From Xenopus tropicalis (lineage: Eukaryota; Chordata; Amphibia; Anura; Pipidae), in contig NC_030680.2 of assembly GCF_000004195.4 (NCBI RefSeq), positions 141,367,545 to 141,431,544 of the forward strand: 64,000 bases of DNA, read 5' to 3'. The notes beneath the pieces were generated by a model. That model saw nothing but the letters and a program-made list of their open reading frames with translations. It had not been told where the DNA came from and did no database searches. This document shows positions 34,363 to 47,012 of this stretch, piece by piece. Numbering within the stretch: the first letter of the stretch is position 1; every line of letters begins with the position of its first letter. Position numbers and translations under genes: made by a program.

Positions 34363-34950
34363 ACGGAGTAAATGGTTTCAGCTCAGAACAACATTAATTA
34401 ACAACCCAAAGTGCAAAATATAATGAATACCACTTAAATGCACTATAAGAACTTGTGGAGGATCTTCGGGGATGGATTTGATCTCGCCCGATGCCTCCAG
34501 TCTGTGCCATCTATAGGCGAAAAATTGAAGCCCCACTCAACATATTAAATATACTAAAAATATAGAAAAAGTTAATTTTTACTCAAAGCATGTTACATTA
34601 TACCCAATGTGTTTGGCCTGTTGACTCGGGTGCAGCGCTGTGTTGTGCTGCTGCAAATAAAAGAGACATTGAGGCAAGCCTGAAACTCTCCAGTCCTGGG
34701 TTTGGAGGAGAAGATTCAGAGAGGCCTGAGGAGGTGAACAGGGCAGAGTGAAGTTCTATGCTTGGGCATCATATTGGGAGTGTCAAGCACTTCCTACAGT
34801 GTGGAGTGTCTGCTTAGTGTGCATCAGAGCAACTTTCCAACTGATTCTTCTTCCACCCCGCTGCGTTGTGTGCATAACCTGTTCCTAACATCTCTAATAA
34901 ATTGTTATAACAATTGCCCACCATGTGGCTTACACTGTTTGCAGCTAACC
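34363..34950. other. Single-copy sequence
   Basis: No repeat or convincing exon was recognised. Confidence 0.35.
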
Positions 34951-35388
34951 CTGACCTCTAGCTAGACTTATACCTGGCCTCTACCTAGACCTCTACCTGC
35001 CCTCTACCTAGACTTATACCTGGCCTCTACCTAGACTTCTACCTGCCCTCTACCTAGACTTCTACCTGCCCTCTACCTAGACTTCTACCTGCCCTCTACC
35101 TAGACTTCTACCTGCCCTCTACCTAGACTTCTACCTGCCCTCTACCTAGACTTCTACCTGACCTCTACCTAGACTTCTACCTGACCTCTACCTAGACTTC
35201 TACCTGACCTCTACCTAGACTTCTACCTGACCTCTACCTAGACTTCTACCAGCCCTCTACCTAGACTTCTACCTGACCTCTACCTAGACTTCTACCTTCC
35301 CTCTACCTAGACTTCTACCTGACCTCTACCTAGACGTCTACCTGACCTCTACCTAGACTTCTACCTGACCTCTACCTAGACTTTGCCT
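34951..35388 (+). repeat. 23-bp minisatellite, about 18-19 copies
   Basis: The unit is tctacctagacttctacctg plus ccc, or acc in the right half. Edges are more diverged (gcctctacctagacctcta on the left), while the centre is nearly uniform. Internally it looks like a doubled ~11-12-bp (tctacct) motif. Confidence 0.93.
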
Positions 35389-35567
35389 GATCCTTTTAGC
35401 TAGTCTTCTGGAATACTTATCAGCCTCCTTCTTCAAACACTGGTCATTAGCCTTTTTCTGTCTTTCTCAGCAGGTTTCACTAAGTGGAGAAAGTTATCTG
35501 TAGGTGCCTTTAGGAAGCCCAGAACTGTGTTGGTGAACATCAATGTCTGTAGGTGTTTCCTGCCTTG
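35389..35567. other. Short single-copy stretch
   Basis: Nothing was recognised. Confidence 0.35.
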
Positions 35568-35575
35568 CTGTAGGT

Positions 35576-35864
35576 CAGTGATCCCCAACATGTTGCTCCC
35601 CAACCCCTTGGATGTTGCTTTCAGTGCCCCCAAACCAGGGAGTTATTTTTGAATTCCTGACTTGGGGGCAAGTTTTGGTTGAATAAAAACAAGATTTCCT
35701 ACCAAATAAAGCCCCTGTAAGCTGATAGGGTGCATAGAGGCTGCCTAATAGCCAATCACAGCCCTTATTTGGCTCCTCCATGAACTTTTATGGTGCTTGT
35801 GTTGCTCCCCAAGTCTTTTTACATTTGACTGTGGTTAACGAGTAAGAAAGGTTGGGGACCGCTG
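35576..35864 (-). mobile_element. hAT-type MITE, 8-bp target duplication (7/8)
   Basis: It is the same family as 2654 in reverse, with ends CAGTGATCCCCAACA and GGTTGGGGACCGCTG. Flanks are ctgtaggt at 35568-35575 and ctgtaggg at 35865-35872. Confidence 0.88.
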
Positions 35865-35872
35865 CTGTAGGG

Positions 35873-36907
35873 GTTGGACTTGTTACAGATAGTATGGAAG
35901 GTGACAAGTGGGAGTCATTTATCAACACTGGGCACATTTGCCTATGGGCAGTTAGCCATGGAAACAAATCAAATTGTTGCTTTCTTTGATCTACCGGCTG
36001 AAAAAAGCCAATAGCTGATTGGTAGCTGTGGGCTACTGTCCACTGGCAAATGTGCCCCTTAACTGGTTATCAGGTTGCAGAAGAAAAATTGTGTGTATTG
36101 TGAAGACTAGATACAAGGTCAGCTGACCCTTATGTGAATTAAATCCAAACAGACTTAAGTTATTATTGTCTTTACTTTTTGTGACTAGCTAAGGCAAAGT
36201 ATGCCACAATTGCTACATATGATTTTTGGAAATCTACAGAAATTGAAAATGAATTTCATTCATACAAAATTTTTAAAATCAAGCTCATATTATAACAAAT
36301 ATTACAGATGGAGGTAGATTTATAATTTTTTGATATTAAGTTTTGTAATTTGTTTTTCATGGTTTTTTTTGCCACACTTTTCATGAAAGAACTTGAATTT
36401 GACTATATAGGCCCCTTAGACTTATCCTAGCGCCATATATATATTTCATAATTATATTTTGGAAACACTGTCACGCTTGTCTCATTTTTTATGATTGTGA
36501 ATATTCCTCTACCTCCAAATATTAATGACATTTATATGTAGAATAATTACATGCTCGATTTTTGGGAATCTCCCGCCCCTAATGTTTTGATAGAGAAATA
36601 TAACATTGTGAAGGAAGACAGGGAAGAGGTACAACAGACTTGATGATATTCGGCAGGGATAGCAATTGTGCCCAGCATCCCAGTAAGTTTTTTTTGTAGG
36701 TATGAGGTTTTACGAACGCAATGAGGAAATTTCGATATTAGATTCAAATAGTTATGTTCATGCACCATGTTACCCACACATTTTTTTTTTTTTCATTTAG
36801 TAGGGGAAGATACATGTGCACTTTCATGTAGTTCCCTATTAGACTGTATTGCTCTTTTAGATGGCAGATAGACGGATGGTCATGGAATGTTCTCAAGAAC
36901 CTGCATT
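35873..36907. other. Mainly single-copy AT-rich sequence
   Basis: At 35913-36060 lies a frog-type repeat (tcatttatcaacactgggca ... aatgtgcccc) with a relative at about 51537-51650. The rest is AT-rich and unrecognised. Confidence 0.4.
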
Positions 36908-36915
36908 CTCTAGGT

Positions 36916-37202
36916 CAGGGGTCCCCAACCTTTCTTACTCCTGAGCCACAGTCAAATGTAAAAAGCACCACAAAAGTTCATGGAGGAGCCAAATAAGGGC
37001 TGCGATTGGCTATTAGGGGCCTCTATGCACACTATCAGCTTACAGGGGCTTTATTTGGTAGGAAATCTTGTTTTTATTCAACCAAAACTTGCCCCCAAGT
37101 CAGGAATTCAAAAATAACTCCCTGGTTTGGGGGCACTGAGAGTAACATCCAAGGGGTTGGGGAACAACATGTTGCCCCTGAGCCACTGGTTGGGGATCAC
37201 TA
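36916..37202 (+). mobile_element. hAT-type MITE with perfect 8-bp target duplication
   Basis: It starts CAGGGGTCCCCAACC and ends GGTTGGGGATCACTA. It is flanked by ctctaggt at 36908-36915 and 37203-37210. It lacks a short segment after aaaaag that the 2654 copy has. Confidence 0.92.
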
Positions 37203-37210
37203 CTCTAGGT

Positions 37211-38183
37211 GCACACTATGAAGGAAACAGCATGTTGGCAGTGGTTAACACTGTAGCACTGGTATCTTGTTTTCGTTTTCAACCAAAGCACTATCTGCAT
37301 AGAGGGCAGAGACTAATGTGAGTGATAAACATGGAGCTTCTGGCCTGAAAAGCACAGAAGTAATATGTCCTAAGGCTAATCAAGGTTGCATTTTTCTACG
37401 TGTTACTTGTTTTACCTAACACTGATAGATGACCAATACATTGGGGACTGAAGGTTAGTTACCCTTTATTCTGGCAGTCTCCTAAAGTTCTAGACAGCTA
37501 AGTGGATCCTTATTTACAGCTGGGGTGGGGTGCTGTTTTCCTAACCTGGGTTAAAGTATTCTCTTGGCAGTTTAGTAACTGCCCATAGATATTATTATTC
37601 TATTCTATAAAAGACTGAACCGACATGTGCTTGGCTTCCTTCGTTGGTTTCCACCTTTCTGGAAGTAAGGTGCAGGTTATGGCCTGGGCAGAGGTAGGCC
37701 CAGTAGGTGAAGCTAGTGATAGGGTAGTTCTGTAATAGCTTACTTTAGGAGTGAGAGATAAGCTTAGGATAGCTAGGGAGCAGCCTGAAGCTCCACCAAG
37801 GAGATTAGAAGGCCTAGAGTTCTCAGTGTCTTGGGGTTCTTGGCCTAGGTTCCACTTGGAGAGCCTTTCATTAAAGTTCCAAGTTGACAAAATCCCCTGT
37901 TCAATTATTGGGTAAAGCATTGGTTTGAATCCTTATACATAACTGCTGAATACTGATACTTTATCTACTTGTGACTATCCTGTTGGAAGTTATTCTACAT
38001 TTCTGTAAATAAAGAGTTATCAGTTGTTTTAAGAACCACTGGTGCCCAATTAATTTAATCTTCCAACAATATTTGAGGGTCCCTTCCTAGAGACTCACAT
38101 GTTTTATATGGTGAGCGGAGAGTTTGCAGGGGCAAATTGCAACTCCGTTTAACTATAAGCTTACAGATACATACACAGATATA
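37211..38183. other. Single-copy sequence
   Basis: No repeat or convincing exon was recognised. Confidence 0.35.
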
Positions 38184-38185
38184 TA

Positions 38186-39701
38186 CAGGTATCGGATCCC
38201 TTATCCGGAAACCCATTATCCAGAAAGTTCCGAATTACGGAAAGCCCATTTCCCATAGACTCCATTTTAATCAAATAATACAGAATTTTAAAACTGATTT
38301 CCTTTTTCTCTGTAGTAATAAAACAGAACCTTGTAATTGATCCCAAATAAGATATAATTACCCCTTATTGGGGCAGAACAGCCCTATTGGGTTTATTTCA
38401 TGGTTAAATGATTCCCTTTTCTCTGTAATAATAAAACAGTACCTGTACTTGATCCCAACTAAGATATAATTACCCCTTATTGGGGGCAGAACAGCCCTAT
38501 TGGGTTTATTTAATGGTTAAATGATTCCCTTTTCTCTGTAATAATAAAACAGTACCTGTACTTGATCCCAACTAAGATATAATTACCCCTTATTGGGGGC
38601 AGAACAGCCCTATTGGGTTTATTTCATGGTTAAATGATTCCCTTTTCTCTGTAATAATAAAACAGTACCTGTACTTGATCCCAACTAAGATATAATTACC
38701 CCTTATTGGGGCAGAACAGTCCTATTGGGTTTATTTCATGGTTAAATGATTCCCTTTTCTCTGTAATAATAAAACAGTACCTGTACTTGATCCCAACTAA
38801 GATATAATTACCCCTTATTGGGGGCAGAACAGCCCTATTGGGTTTATTTAATGGTTAAATGATTCCCTTTTCTCTGTAATAATAAAACAGTACCTGTACT
38901 TGATCCCAACTAAGATATAATTACCCCTTATTGGGGGCAGAACAGCCCTATTGGGTTTAATTAATATTTTATTGATTTTGTAGCAGACTTAGGGGCACAT
39001 TTACTAACCCACGAACGGGCCGAATGCATCCGATTGTGTTTTTTTCGTAATGATCGGTAATTTTGCGATTTTTCCGGCGTCTTTACGATTTTTGTGTAAA
39101 AACGCAAGTTTTTCGGCGTCTTTACGATTTTTGCGTAAAAACGCGAGTTTTTTGGCGTCTTTACGATTTTTGCGTAAAAACGCGAGTTTTTCGTAGCCAT
39201 TACGAAAGTTGCGCAAAGTCGCGATTTTTTTGTAGCATTAAAACTTGCGCGAAACGTTGCGCCTTTTAAGTTTTAACGCTACGAAAAAGGCGCGACTTTG
39301 CGCGCAAGTGTTAACGCTACGAAAAAATCGCGACTTTGCGCAACTTTCGTAATGGCCATGAAAAACTCGCGTTTTTACGCAAAAATCGTAAAGACGCCGA
39401 AAAACTCGCGTTTTTACGCAAAAATCGTAAAGGCGCCGAAAAACTCGGGTTTTTACGCAAAAATCGTAAAGACGCCGAAAAACTCGCGTTTTTACGCAAA
39501 AATCGTAAAGACACCGAAAAAATCGCAAAAAATACGAAAAAATCGCAAATGTTCGTTTCCAATCGGAATTTTTCCAATTCGGATTCAAAATCGTGTCTTA
39601 GTAAATCAGCCCCTTAAGGTATGAAGATCCAAATTACGGAAAGACTGCTTATCTGGAATACCCTTGGTCCCAAACATTCTGGATAACAGGTCCTATACCT
39701 G
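38186..39701 (-). mobile_element. Complete TA-flanked MITE with ~5.5 modules and a nested foldback
   Basis: Left CAGGTATCGGATCCCTTATC and right AACAGGTCCTATACCTG are bounded by TA. The tandem part (about 38340-38955) has 5-6 modules. In the unique right arm, the normal sequence gacttaaggtatg (compare 46409-46421) is interrupted by the foldback element 38992-39613. Confidence 0.9.
38992..39613. mobile_element. CpG-rich foldback MITE nested in the tandem MITE
   Basis: Ends are ggggcacatttactaaccca and gtaaatcagcccc, with a 3-bp target duplication TTA (38989-38991 and 39614-39616). An uninterrupted relative at 46409 shows the empty site. Each arm carries a ~38-bp tandem repeat (ttttacgcaaaaatcgtaaa + gacgccgaaaaactcgcg), about three units in the left arm and four in the right. 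Confidence 0.92.
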
Positions 39702-39703
39702 TA

Positions 39704-40685
39704 GCTAGTTACACAGAGATGTATCTATGCCTAGAGAGTTTACAGAATTGTTGCAGCCTTCAGAGCTCAGACAAGAAAAAGTAGACTTCTAAATCTCAAT
39801 TTAAACAAAACCTGCAGTATTTAAAACCCTCTTTAATCCCCCAAAAAAGCTCTAAAAAAAACATTTTAGCATTATAACTCTATGGCAGTATTATCTAATT
39901 CATTCTGCTGCAAAGCTAAAGAAGAGAGCAATTCAGCAGCCCCCATTAGCCCACAGAACGGAACATCTGTTCCAAATTACGGCCTTTTTTAAAGATCTCC
40001 GTGTAAAAAGTTATTCCGATCGTTCCAAGCGCCGCACATTTTATATATATATACTGCAAGTAATGAGCGAATAATAAGTCATTTATTTTCACGTTTCGTA
40101 GTAATGTCGAATGTAAAGTTATTTAAACACAGTATTAAAAATCATGGACTATGTTTTAACGGCTTTTGACACGAGACACTAATAGGCAATACGGTTCTGT
40201 ATTATTTGTGTAAGTTTAGCGCCGTGACATTTTTATAACGCAGCCTGGCTTAGTTCTGTATCCTGTCTAAACCCATATTCCCTATAATTTATTTACAGTC
40301 CAGTTTGCGTCGCAGACCAGGCCTCCATATTGCACGTCGGGCCGGGAACACAAAGCCTTCCAACATCTGTTTGGCAACTCGGGAATGGAACGGAAAATGC
40401 CACTTCGAGGTCAAGGAGTATTGTGACACCTGGTGTAAGGTGGGCGCTGATTGGTGGAGATCCGTGCCCATTCCTTCCCATTTATGCAGCTACAAACCTG
40501 TCCGACTTCAATAAGCGTTCTAATAGGAAAATGAAAATAAACAGTGAAAAATATAACTTCAGAGCTGATTTACATTAGGAATATGGAGTTGGATCGATTA
40601 GGGAAATGTCCTATATGTGTATTTTTATTATTTTTATTTAAAACGTTCACTAATATAAACCATTGCAACATGGGAATATTTCAGA
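39704..40685. other. Single-copy AT-rich block, candidate regulatory DNA
   Basis: No window repeat was recognised. Short frames at 40290-40510 lack splice context and known domains. The 39950-40250 part combines AT-rich cores with intact CpGs. Confidence 0.35.
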
Positions 40686-40687
40686 TA

Positions 40688-42236
40688 CAGGTATGGGATC
40701 CCTTATCCGGAAACCCGTTCTCCAGAAAGCTCCGAATTACGGAAAGCCCGTCTCCCATAGACTCCATTATTATCAAATAATTCAGAATTTTACAACTGAT
40801 TTCCTTTTCTCTGCAGTAATACAGTACAGTACCTGTACTTGATCCCAACTAAGATATAATTACCCCTTATTGGGGCAGAACAGCCCTATTGGGTTTATTT
40901 AATGGTTAAATGATTCCCTTTTCTCTGTAATAATAAAACAGTACCTGTACTTGATCCCAACTAAGATATAATTACCCCTTATTGGGGGCAGAACAGCCCT
41001 ATTGGGTTTATTTCATGGTTAAATGATTCCCTTTTCTCTGTAATAATAAAACAGTACCTGTACTTGATCCCAACTAAGATATAATTACCCCTTATTGGGG
41101 GCAGAACAGCCCTATTGGGTTTATTTCATGGTTAAATGATTCCCTTTTCTCTGTAATAATAAAACAGTACCTGTACTTGATCCCAACTAAGATATAATTA
41201 CCCCTTATTGGGGGCAGAACAGCCCGATTGGGTTTATTTCATGGTTAAATGATTCCCTTTTCTCTGTAATAATAAAACAGTAACTGTACTTGATCCCAAC
41301 TAAGATATAATTACCCCTTATTGGGGCAGAACAGCCCTATTGGGTTTATTTAATGGTTAAATGATTCCCTTTTCTCTGTAATAATAAAACAGTACCTGTA
41401 CTTGATCCCAACTAAGATATAATTACCCCTTATTGGGGGCAGAACAGCCCTATTGGGTTTATTTCATGGTTAAATGATTCCCTTTTCTCTGTAATAATAA
41501 AACAGTACCTGTACTTGATCCCAACTAAGATATAATTACCCCTTATTGGGGGCAGAACAGCCCTATTGGGTTTATTTCATGGTTAAATGATTCCCTTTTC
41601 TCTGTAATAATAAAACAGTACCTGTACTTGATCCCAACTAAGATATAATTACCCCTTATTGGGGGCAGAACAGCCCTATTGGGTTTATTTCATGGTTAAA
41701 TGATTCCCTTTTCTCTGTAATAATAAAACAGTACCTGTACTTGATCCCAACTAAGATATAATTACCCCTTATTGGGGCAGAACAGTCCTATTGGGTTTAT
41801 TTAATGGTTAAATGATTCCCTTTTCTCTGTAATAATAAAACAGTACCTGTACTTGATCCCAACTAAGATATAATTACCCCTTATTGGGGGCAGAACAGCC
41901 CTATTGGGTTTATTTCATGGTTAAATGATTCCCTTTTCTCTGTAATAATAAAACAGTACCTGTACTTGATCCCAACTAAGATATAATTACCCCTTATTGG
42001 GGCAGAACAGCCCTATTGGGTTTATTTCATGGTTAAATGATTCCCTTTTCTCTGTAATAATAAAACAGTACCTGTAGTTGATCCCAACTAAGATATAATT
42101 ACCCCTTATTGGGGCAGAACAGCCCTATTGGGTTTATTTAATGGTTAAATGATTCCCTTTTCTCTGTAATAATAAAACAGTACCTGTAATTGATCCCAAC
42201 TAAGATATAATTACCCCTTATTGGGGGCAGAACTGT
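40688..42236 (-). mobile_element. TA-flanked MITE with ~12.5 modules, right end missing
   Basis: The left end CAGGTATGGGATCCCTTATC is intact and follows TA. The longest array in the window (about 40830-42232) follows. It stops mid-unit at ggggcagaactgtccttt with no right terminus. Units carry both taatggtt and catggtt variants in mixed order. Confidence 0.9.
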
Positions 42237-43361
42237 CCTTTAGGTTCCTTTTAGCCAGGTTCACCTGGACCTTAATCATTGCCCTGTTTGGTCAAACACA
42301 TGTTATCATGGTATTCTGAAAGCAGGATTATGGGGAAGACTTTACGGTTCTTCCTCACCTTTGCTTTCTCACTTTGTACTTCTGCACTCTTTTTATCCCA
42401 GCAACAAAAGTTTTTCCCTTTGAGCACATTAGAAGAAAAAAAAAAGGCAAAGAAAAGAAACCAAATGCATTAAAAATAGTTTTTAAACTCTAATTATATA
42501 TTTCGAAGCCTTCACATCTAGCATAATCCATCACACCGGTGTCAGTCACCTTTCAAACTGCCAATCACGTCGCAAAGTGTGTGTCACTTTTTTTTTTGTT
42601 ATATCCGTAATCCTGTTATTTTTTTTTTTAGGGACAAGAAATAATCACACACACTTCGTGGTTATGACTTCGGTTGCTCAATCACGTTCTTTCTTCCCTG
42701 CGCAGAATTCCGCACGTATTGATTTTGTGCATAAACACAAAGGAAAGCAGAAAGCAAATTATGATCAAACGGTGACAGTTTCGCTCAAAATGTTAAAGCT
42801 AATGGCAATTTTTTTTTTTTTTTGGAATTTGGGTTCTTTTTCTCCTCTATAGAGAAATATATTGCTCTTTATAAAGTGCATCTAGCTTGCAAACAACGAT
42901 CTCCATTAGTCAGATGGATAGCACTGTTAAATTAGAGATGAAAACCACGCTGGGACCCGGCGCCATCAAATATTTATATTTAAGGAGATCATAATTGGGA
43001 TCTGACCGATACCGTTGACTTGTATTGACAAATAAATGCACCGTTTTAGAATCTTTCCGTTGCCACCTCTTTGTTTGGTTGGAAGACAATGGAAATAAAA
43101 GTCTGTAGGACGTTTATGATCAAGCAGAACCGCAACTACACGAAAAATGTCTCGAAGAGCGATACAAACGTATTCACTAACCACCAAAAAATGATAATGT
43201 GTCTTAGGTGCCCATTAAATCCATCCGGTACGTAATAGCCCAGAATACCAGAAACAAATATGACAAAATGTAGTCCATAGATGAAAGGCTTGATGAAAGA
43301 AAAGGGTTCAAGAAGGATTTGTTGTTTCCAAAAGTCTCTTTCTCAAGAAAAAAATGCAATC
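42237..43361. other. Single-copy AT-rich block, candidate regulatory DNA
   Basis: No window repeat before the ATT microsatellite was seen. There are T-runs near 42587, 42620 and 42810. The 42480-43220 part retains CpGs in AT-rich context. Confidence 0.35.
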
Positions 43362-43833
43362 ACATTTTATTATTATTATTATTATTATTATTAATATTTA
43401 TTTATAAAGCGCCAACATATCCCGCAGCGCTGTACAATAAGTGGGTTTCATACATTGGACATACAGAGTAACATATAAAGCAATCAATAACCGATACAAG
43501 AGGGGAAGAGAGCCCTGCCCAAAAGAGCTTACAATCTACAAGGAGAAAAGGTTGAGACACAAGGTGTGGGAATGGGCATGACCAGAGTTGTGAGAGGTGG
43601 GGCACAGGGTATTGCTAAACTAGATTAGGGTAAGCCTCTCTAAATAAATGTGTTTTTAGAGATCTCTTGAAGGCAGAAAGATTGGGAGAAAGTCTGACAG
43701 TTTGTGGGAGCGAATTCCAGAGAAGGGGGGCAGCCCTTGCAAAGTCTTGAATGCGAGTGTGTGAGGGGGGAATGAGAGAGGAGTTGGGGAGCATAAATAT
43801 AAGGATATTATAAATCTCAGAGGAGTTCTATGA
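43362..43833 (-). mobile_element. L2-type LINE 3' end with ORF remnant, minus strand
   Basis: This is the longest copy. It starts with an (att)n tail and the cgcagcgctgtacaataag tail region. From about 43620 to 43830 the minus strand encodes broken pieces resembling the end of an L2 reverse-transcriptase ORF (proline/serine/leucine-rich, with PPFSGIRSHK followed by a LS..L..F stretch). It is frameshifted and non-functional. Confidence 0.7.
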
Positions 43834-43846
43834 CCATATAATGGCA

Positions 43847-44361
43847 CAGTGTCGGACTGGCCTACCAGGATACCAGGATAACTCTTGGTGCTTCTAACTT
43901 TTTGGCCAATTGCATGGTCATTCCCTATTTCTGTATGGAAAAAAGAGATGGAAGGATAGAGAAAGGAGACTTGGATAATAAACAGGTTGAGGGAGAAGAG
44001 GAGGAATTAGACCAGTGATCCCCAACCAGCGGCTATGGGGCAACATGTTGCTCCCCAACCCCTTGGATGTTGCTCTCAGTGCCCCCAAACCAGGGAGTTA
44101 TTTTTGAATTCCTGACTTGGGGGCAAGTTTTGGTTGAATAAAAACAAGATTTCCTACCAAATAAAGCCCCTGTAAGCAAGTGTGCATAGAGGCCCCTAAT
44201 AGCCAATCACAGCCCTTATTTGGCTCCTCCATAAACTTTTATGGTGCTTGTGTTGGTTCCCAAGTTTTTTTATATTTGACTGTTGCTCACGAGTAAGAAA
44301 GGTTGGGGACCTCTGAATTAGAGTTTAGAAAGTGGGCCCCTGGCATCTCAGTCTGACACTG
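43847..44361 (+). mobile_element. hAT-type element, CAGTGTCGGACTGG family, split by another MITE
   Basis: Ends CAGTGTCGGACTGG and CAGTCTGACACTG are inverted repeats. Flanks taatggca and taacagca match at 6 of 8 positions. A CAGTGATCCCC-type MITE sits inside at 44013-44315, so this element is older. Confidence 0.82.
44013..44315 (-). mobile_element. hAT-type MITE nested in another hAT element
   Basis: Ends are CAGTGATCCCCAACC and GGTTGGGGACCTCTG. Flanks are aattagac (44005-44012) and aattagag (44316-44323). Confidence 0.88.
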
Positions 44362-45157
44362 TAACAGCATGATATTGAAGGCCTTGTGCTTTTAAACAGG
44401 TCATGGAACTTTAAGGTGATTTTCAAGATCCTCCTATTTTACAACAGAGGGTGCATTATTTATTATAATACACAAAAACCAAGAATATCTGTAAAGTATA
44501 TAATTATAAACAGTTCTTAGGGATGCCACCTTTTATATTTGGTGCTTAGTGATGAAATACCTGTCACATGACTCACTGAAACGTGTGTATTCTTTTTAAA
44601 TGTAACCCCCTGTTGTAAAATATAAGGATATTAAAAGTCACCTCATGCTTTGATATGGCCATGGAACTCCTCATTGACTTATAATATCCTTATGTTCACT
44701 GTATTATTTATCTATCTTGTCAGGCCCACTCCTAGTCATCGTTATTTCAGATCCACCTTAATGAAGGCTTGATAGTGGGGAGCACAAGATGTTGAGGTCC
44801 CCACAGGCAAAACTACTCATGTAAAGTAATTAGAAATAGGTGCTACCGCCACCACCTAAAGAAGAGCTAATTCCCATCATCAACCTTAACCCAAAACAGA
44901 ATTTCTTCATGCTAAGACCAATGACTGTGGACTCCAGTACCATAATAGTCTTCCTAAAATATCAGCACTTCTCGCTCCCTGAGTCCCACCAGTCTTTGAG
45001 TTCCTTAATAGAACATTCATTCATTCATTCATCAGTATCTTTTCCCCTTTTTTAACCATTTATTTTCCATATTGAAACATTTGGTGCAGTGCAGCAAATA
45101 ATCATTAGTCATTATTTTGTGGTCAATGGGGTGAAAAGAAAGTGCCTGTTGTACTAG
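44362..45157. other. Palindromic repeat followed by single-copy sequence
   Basis: At about 44380-44700, words such as cctattttacaacagaggg and ccctgttgtaaaatataagg recur in inverse orientation, so this is a foldback-type MITE of unknown class. A related piece lies at 57745-57865 (gtcacatgactcactg). 44720-45157 is unrecognised. Confidence 0.5.
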
Positions 45158-45159
45158 TA

Positions 45160-46481
45160 CAGGTATGGGATCCGTTATCCGGAAACCCTTTATCCAGAAA
45201 GCTCTTAATTATGGAAAGCCCATCTCCCATAGACTTCATTTAAACCAAATAATTAAGAATTTAAAGTTGATTTCCTTTTTCTCTGTAATAATAAAACAGT
45301 ACCTGTACTCGATCCCAACTAAGATATAATTACCCCTTATTGGGGGCAGAACAGTCCTATTGGGTTTATTTAATGGTTAAATGATTCCCTTTTCTCTGTA
45401 ATAATAAAACAGTACCTGTACTTGATCCCAACTAAGATATAATTACCCCTTATTGGGGGCAGAACAGCCCTATTGGGTTTATTTAATGGTTAAATGATTC
45501 CCTTTTCTCTGTAATAATAAAACAGTACCTGTACTTGATCCCTACTAAGATATAATTACCCCTTATTGGGGGCAGAACAGCCGTATTGGGTTTATTTAAT
45601 GGTTAAATGATTCCCTTTTCTCTGTAGTAATAAAACAGTACCTGTACTTGATCCCAACTAAGATATAATTACCCCTTATTGGGGGCAGAACAGCCCTATT
45701 GGGTTTATTTAATGGTTAAATGATTCCCTTTTCTCTGTAGTAATAAAACAGTACCTGTACTTGATCCCAACTAAGATATAATTACCCCTTATTGGGGCAG
45801 AACAGCCCTATTGGGTTTATTTCATGGTTAAATGATTCCCTTTTCTCTGTAATAATAAAACAGTACCTGTACTTGATCCCAACTAAGATATAATTACCCC
45901 TTATTGGGGCAGAACAGCCCTATTGGGTTTATTTAATGGTTAAATGATTCCCTTTTCTCTGTAATAATAAAACAGTACCTGTACTTGATCCCAACTAAGA
46001 TATAATTACCCCTTATTGGGGCAGAACAGCCCTATTAGGTTTATTTCATGGTTAAATGATTCCCTTTTCTCTGTAATAATAAAACAGTACCTGTACTTGA
46101 TCCCAACTAAGATATAATTACCCCTTATTGGGGCAGAACAGCCCTATTGGGTTTATTTAATGGTTAAATGATTCCCTTTTCTCTGTAATAATAAAACAGT
46201 ACCTGTACTTGATCCCAACTAAGATATAATTACCCCTTATTGGGGGCAGAACAGCCCTATTAGGTTTATTTCATGGTTAAATGATTCCCTTTTCTCTGTA
46301 ATAATAAAACAGTACCTGTACTTGATCCCAACTAAGATATAATTACCCCTTATTGGGGGCAAAACAATCCTGTTGGGTTTAATTAATGTTTTATTGATTT
46401 TTTAGTAGACTTAAGGTATGGAGATCCAAATTATGGAATACCCTTGGTCCCGAGCATTCTGGATAACAGGTTCCATGCCTG
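45160..46481 (-). mobile_element. Complete TA-flanked MITE with ~9.6 modules
   Basis: Left CAGGTATGGGATCCGTTATC and right AACAGGTTCCATGCCTG are bounded by TA. This copy gives the clearest view of the unique right arm (tgatttttt agtagacttaa ggtatgg) without nested insertion. Confidence 0.93.
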
Positions 46482-47012
46482 TATAACTATAAACAAACCC
46501 TATGGAAGGGGCCGGGAATACTCAAGGCTACAGTAATGTACCCCTATGCACAAACCATCAGTGCAACTACAAGGCCCAGTTTGGTTTCAATCTTGACATT
46601 TTCCCTATCAGTTTATCACTGTACCTTTCTCTGAGATCATAAATGAGACCATGTTCGTTTTTGGAGAAGAGCTGAAAGGGAATCCTATTCTTCAGAAAAA
46701 AAATTCAATTTGGAGCATAAAGACATCTGCTCTTATCTCTCAGCAGGAAATCAGTGCTGTGTGAGAAAGAAAATCAATACACACTGAGCTGACGGAAGCT
46801 GCAGTCGGCCCGTGGCAGGTATAGTAGGCTCAGGCTTAATGCACTTAATGCCGGGGTAATTAAAACTGAAGGCTTGCTATGTGCAGGAACATGCAGTTTT
46901 CCGCTAATAGGTTCTCTAAACAGGGAATATGTAAATATAAAGTATCCATTTCCTGATAGGAATGTGAAATGATGAGGTGTTTTTGACAGACTTTAGTTGC
47001 CGTATTAAGCTC
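46482..47012. other. Single-copy sequence
   Basis: No repeat or exon was recognised. Confidence 0.35.

Noticed and set aside
40289..40578. Overlapping arginine-rich short ORFs on both strands, possible exon
   Set aside because: No matching splice sites in phase and no family resemblance. Both strands are equally open.
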